A program made the translations under genes and the position numbers. From positions 1 through 23,955 of the forward strand of contig JBBTRP010000048.1 of NCBI GenBank assembly GCA_038065125.1: a stretch of 23,955 nt of DNA, read 5' to 3'. Origin of the DNA: JBBTRP01 sp038065125 (GTDB taxonomy: Bacteria; Patescibacteriota; Patescibacteriia; JACQRZ01). The first letter of the stretch is position 1. Each line of letters starts with the position of its first letter. The notes under the pieces were generated by a model that did not search any database, had not been told where the DNA came from, and saw only the letters and a program-made list of their open reading frames with translations. Of this stretch, positions 22,519 to 23,955 are shown in pieces.

Positions 22519-23946
22519 TCAAGCGGCGGGGATGTCGATAACTATTGCGGTAATGTCGTCTGATTTTGCACGAAAATGTTTCGAACCGTCTGGATTGCTC
22601 TCTTGAGATCGCGCAGTGGCCGCGTCGATAATTCGCTGCGCCCGCTCCTGCGGGGTACCTGGCTGTTCCAGAAGCCCCTGGATTTCAGGGGTTGTGAGAT
22701 TATCGTGCACACCGTCGCTGGTGAGCAAAAGCATATCTCCGAATTTTACTTCTTGAACAAATACATCAGGATTGATTGTCTCTGATCCGATTGGATATTG
22801 GACGAGATTGCGCAGTCCTCGCTGCTCATCTCCGTCTCCCGCGTACATCCTACCATCAACGTCACTCTCGGGGGGCGGCGTGATGAGATTGTTCATCCGC
22901 TCCTGGAATTCAAGCATCTCTTGCCTGGTTGCCTTGCTTCGAATGACTGGATTGTCGTCGACAGTAATTTGGGCAAACTTCGCCTCAGTACCACTTGGTA
23001 TTGCGCGCAGATGGTAGACGCGGCTGTCCGCAACGCTCCCAATCACCGCACTGCGATACGCGCCACCCTCCTTACACAGCTTAACGGCAGTTGCGGTGGT
23101 ACCCATGCACCTTTTCGGATCTTGTCCTTCAGAGACCGCTGTGGCGTGGAGTGAATCACTAATTTCTATTAAAATTCGCCTCATCTCATCAACTGTTTGA
23201 TCGGGAGAAAGCCCTGGCGCAAGCGCACTTATCTTCTCGTGGAACGACTGCGCAGCAAGTAGAGCTGCACGATCGCCTTGAGGATGACCGCCCACTCCGT
23301 CAAGAACTGCATACGCGCCCAACGTCTCGTCGACAAGATATGCGTCCTCAGTTTCGTCAGGATGCTTTTGCGATGACTTACTCTCCGCACCACTGAAATG
23401 CGTCGTATAGAATTCTATCCTCTGGCTTTGCTGTGGATACAATGATAGCTCGACGCGTCGAAAAGTCCCGAGTCCTTCGAATGCGCTCCGCGCATCATCT
23501 CCTTGAGTAAATACCCAGTCGCGCAATGCTCGATACGCCATGCCCACTTGTTGGAGCCGTTCATCTTCTGACGTAGCGGACGCATCACTTGCTGACCAGA
23601 TATCCTGTAGAGATCGAAATCGTGCCTGGTATTCTGGACTATTCTTTATGGCATCAGGCATCCGTCCAATCGCGTTTGTCATAAGATAACCAACGTCGAC
23701 AGAAAATCGTCGCCGTGGGGTAGGATAAACCTCACTCTCCAGATCTTCGTCGAATTCGTCGCCTACCTCTTCATCCTCTAGGTTATCTTGATCTTCGTCC
23801 TCATTGTTATCATTTGCATCGTCGAACGGTGGGTCGACTGGCGGAGCGTCGGGCTGGGGTGGAGTCATATCAGGCGCGTCGGGAGCTGGCGGCGCTGGCG
23901 GAGCATCGGGGGCGGTGGGAGGAGGCGGGGTAAAATGCTGCTTCAT
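22519..23946 (-). CDS. PP2C-family serine/threonine phosphatase with disordered N-terminus
   Basis: 475 residues from the ATG at 23946. The frame stays open to the window edge, so the true start could lie outside. Residues 1-40 are Pro/Ala/Asp low complexity and 41-72 a highly acidic stretch. About 75-170 is a helical region, and the PP2C domain follows. Motifs: ETEDAYLV (Asp201), VLDGVGGHPQGD (Asp216), MGTTATAV (281-288), GSVADSRVYHL (303-313), LLLTSDGVHDNL (407-417, Asp411) and KSDDITAIVI (461-470). These supply the metal-binding aspartates, so the enzyme should be an active Mn/Mg-dependent phosphatase that reverses Ser/Thr kinase action. No membrane segment is visible. No partner kinase is in the window. 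It has its own terminator. Confidence 0.87.
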   Translation of the reverse strand: MKQHFTPPPPTAPDAPPAPPAPDAPDMTPPQPDAPPVDPPFDDANDNNEDEDQDNLEDEEVGDEFDEDLESEVYPTPRRRFSVDVGYLMTNAIGRMPDAIKNSPEYQARFRSLQDIWSASDASATSEDERLQQVGMAYRALRDWVFTQGDDARSAFEGLGTFRRVELSLYPQQSQRIEFYTTHFSGAESKSSQKHPDETEDAYLVDETLGAYAVLDGVGGHPQGDRAALLAAQSFHEKISALAPGLSPDQTVDEMRRILIEISDSLHATAVSEGQDPKRCMGTTATAVKLCKEGGAYRSAVIGSVADSRVYHLRAIPSGTEAKFAQITVDDNPVIRSKATRQEMLEFQERMNNLITPPPESDVDGRMYAGDGDEQRGLRNLVQYPIGSETINPDVFVQEVKFGDMLLLTSDGVHDNLTTPEIQGLLEQPGTPQERAQRIIDAATARSQESNPDGSKHFRAKSDDITAIVIDIPAA

Positions 23947-23955
23947 GCGTTGGAG

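Noticed and set aside
1..23955. CRISPR array, rRNA operon, or recoded UGA
   Set aside because: No regularly spaced repeats and no rRNA stretches were seen. TGA ends real genes (for example the LOG-like gene and pyrH), so there is no sign of recoding.

Overview
The window reads as a chromosomal segment of an uncultivated bacterium, most likely a member of the Patescibacteria (Candidate Phyla Radiation). This is inference from gene content: a split transketolase in a ribose-phosphate cluster, a membrane pyrophosphatase, a four-domain S1 protein, a large secreted lamin-tail protein, an archaeal-like UMP kinase, a type IV pilus ATPase and a serine recombinase fragment. TAA, TAG and TGA all serve as stops, so the standard bacterial code applies.

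Layout. 1-1.5 kb: an accessory edge with the C-terminal part of a serine recombinase and a convergent HTH/LAGLIDADG-like gene. 1.5-5.5 kb: a packed minus-strand operon of two small unknown proteins, a 1002-residue surface protein with four lamin-tail domains, and rlmH. It diverges from a beta-CASP metallo-hydrolase at 5.6 kb through promoters whose -35 boxes overlap. 5.6-8.1 kb: beta-CASP hydrolase, a LOG/TIGR00725-like protein and rpiB. 8.1-8.8 kb: no credible protein gene. This stretch looks like a roughly 700-nt structured RNA on the minus strand, with a near-consensus promoter, about ten helices, an H-type pseudoknot and a terminator. 8.9-12.2 kb: rpe, a GT2 glycosyltransferase and tktN/tktC as one overlapping operon. 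12.2-12.8 kb: an HNH endonuclease gene directly upstream of tRNA-Leu(UAA). 12.7-13.5 kb: the UMP kinase on the minus strand, whose frame runs through the whole antisense of that tRNA. 13.6-14.2 kb: an unknown plus-strand protein with a terminator. 14.3-22.4 kb: a minus-strand run nusA-hppA-rpsA-ftsH-pilB. 22.5-24 kb: a PP2C phosphatase with a disordered N-terminus.

How the genes fit together. rpiB, rpe and both transketolase halves are the core of the non-oxidative pentose phosphate pathway (ribulose-5-P, ribose-5-P and xylulose-5-P interconversion). No transaldolase is visible here. UMP kinase uses the ribose-5-P product downstream. nusA, rpsA, rlmH and the tRNA serve transcription and translation. 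ftsH, hppA, pilB and the lamin-tail protein serve the membrane and cell surface.

A repeated trait is that several promoter-proximal genes (beta-CASP hydrolase, HNH, UMP kinase, probably nusA) have their -10 box 5-7 nt before the ATG, which predicts leaderless mRNAs. The strongest candidate for something undescribed is the structured RNA at 8093-8801. Its imperfect helix positions in three hairpins are G-U pairs on the minus-strand RNA but A-C clashes on the plus strand.
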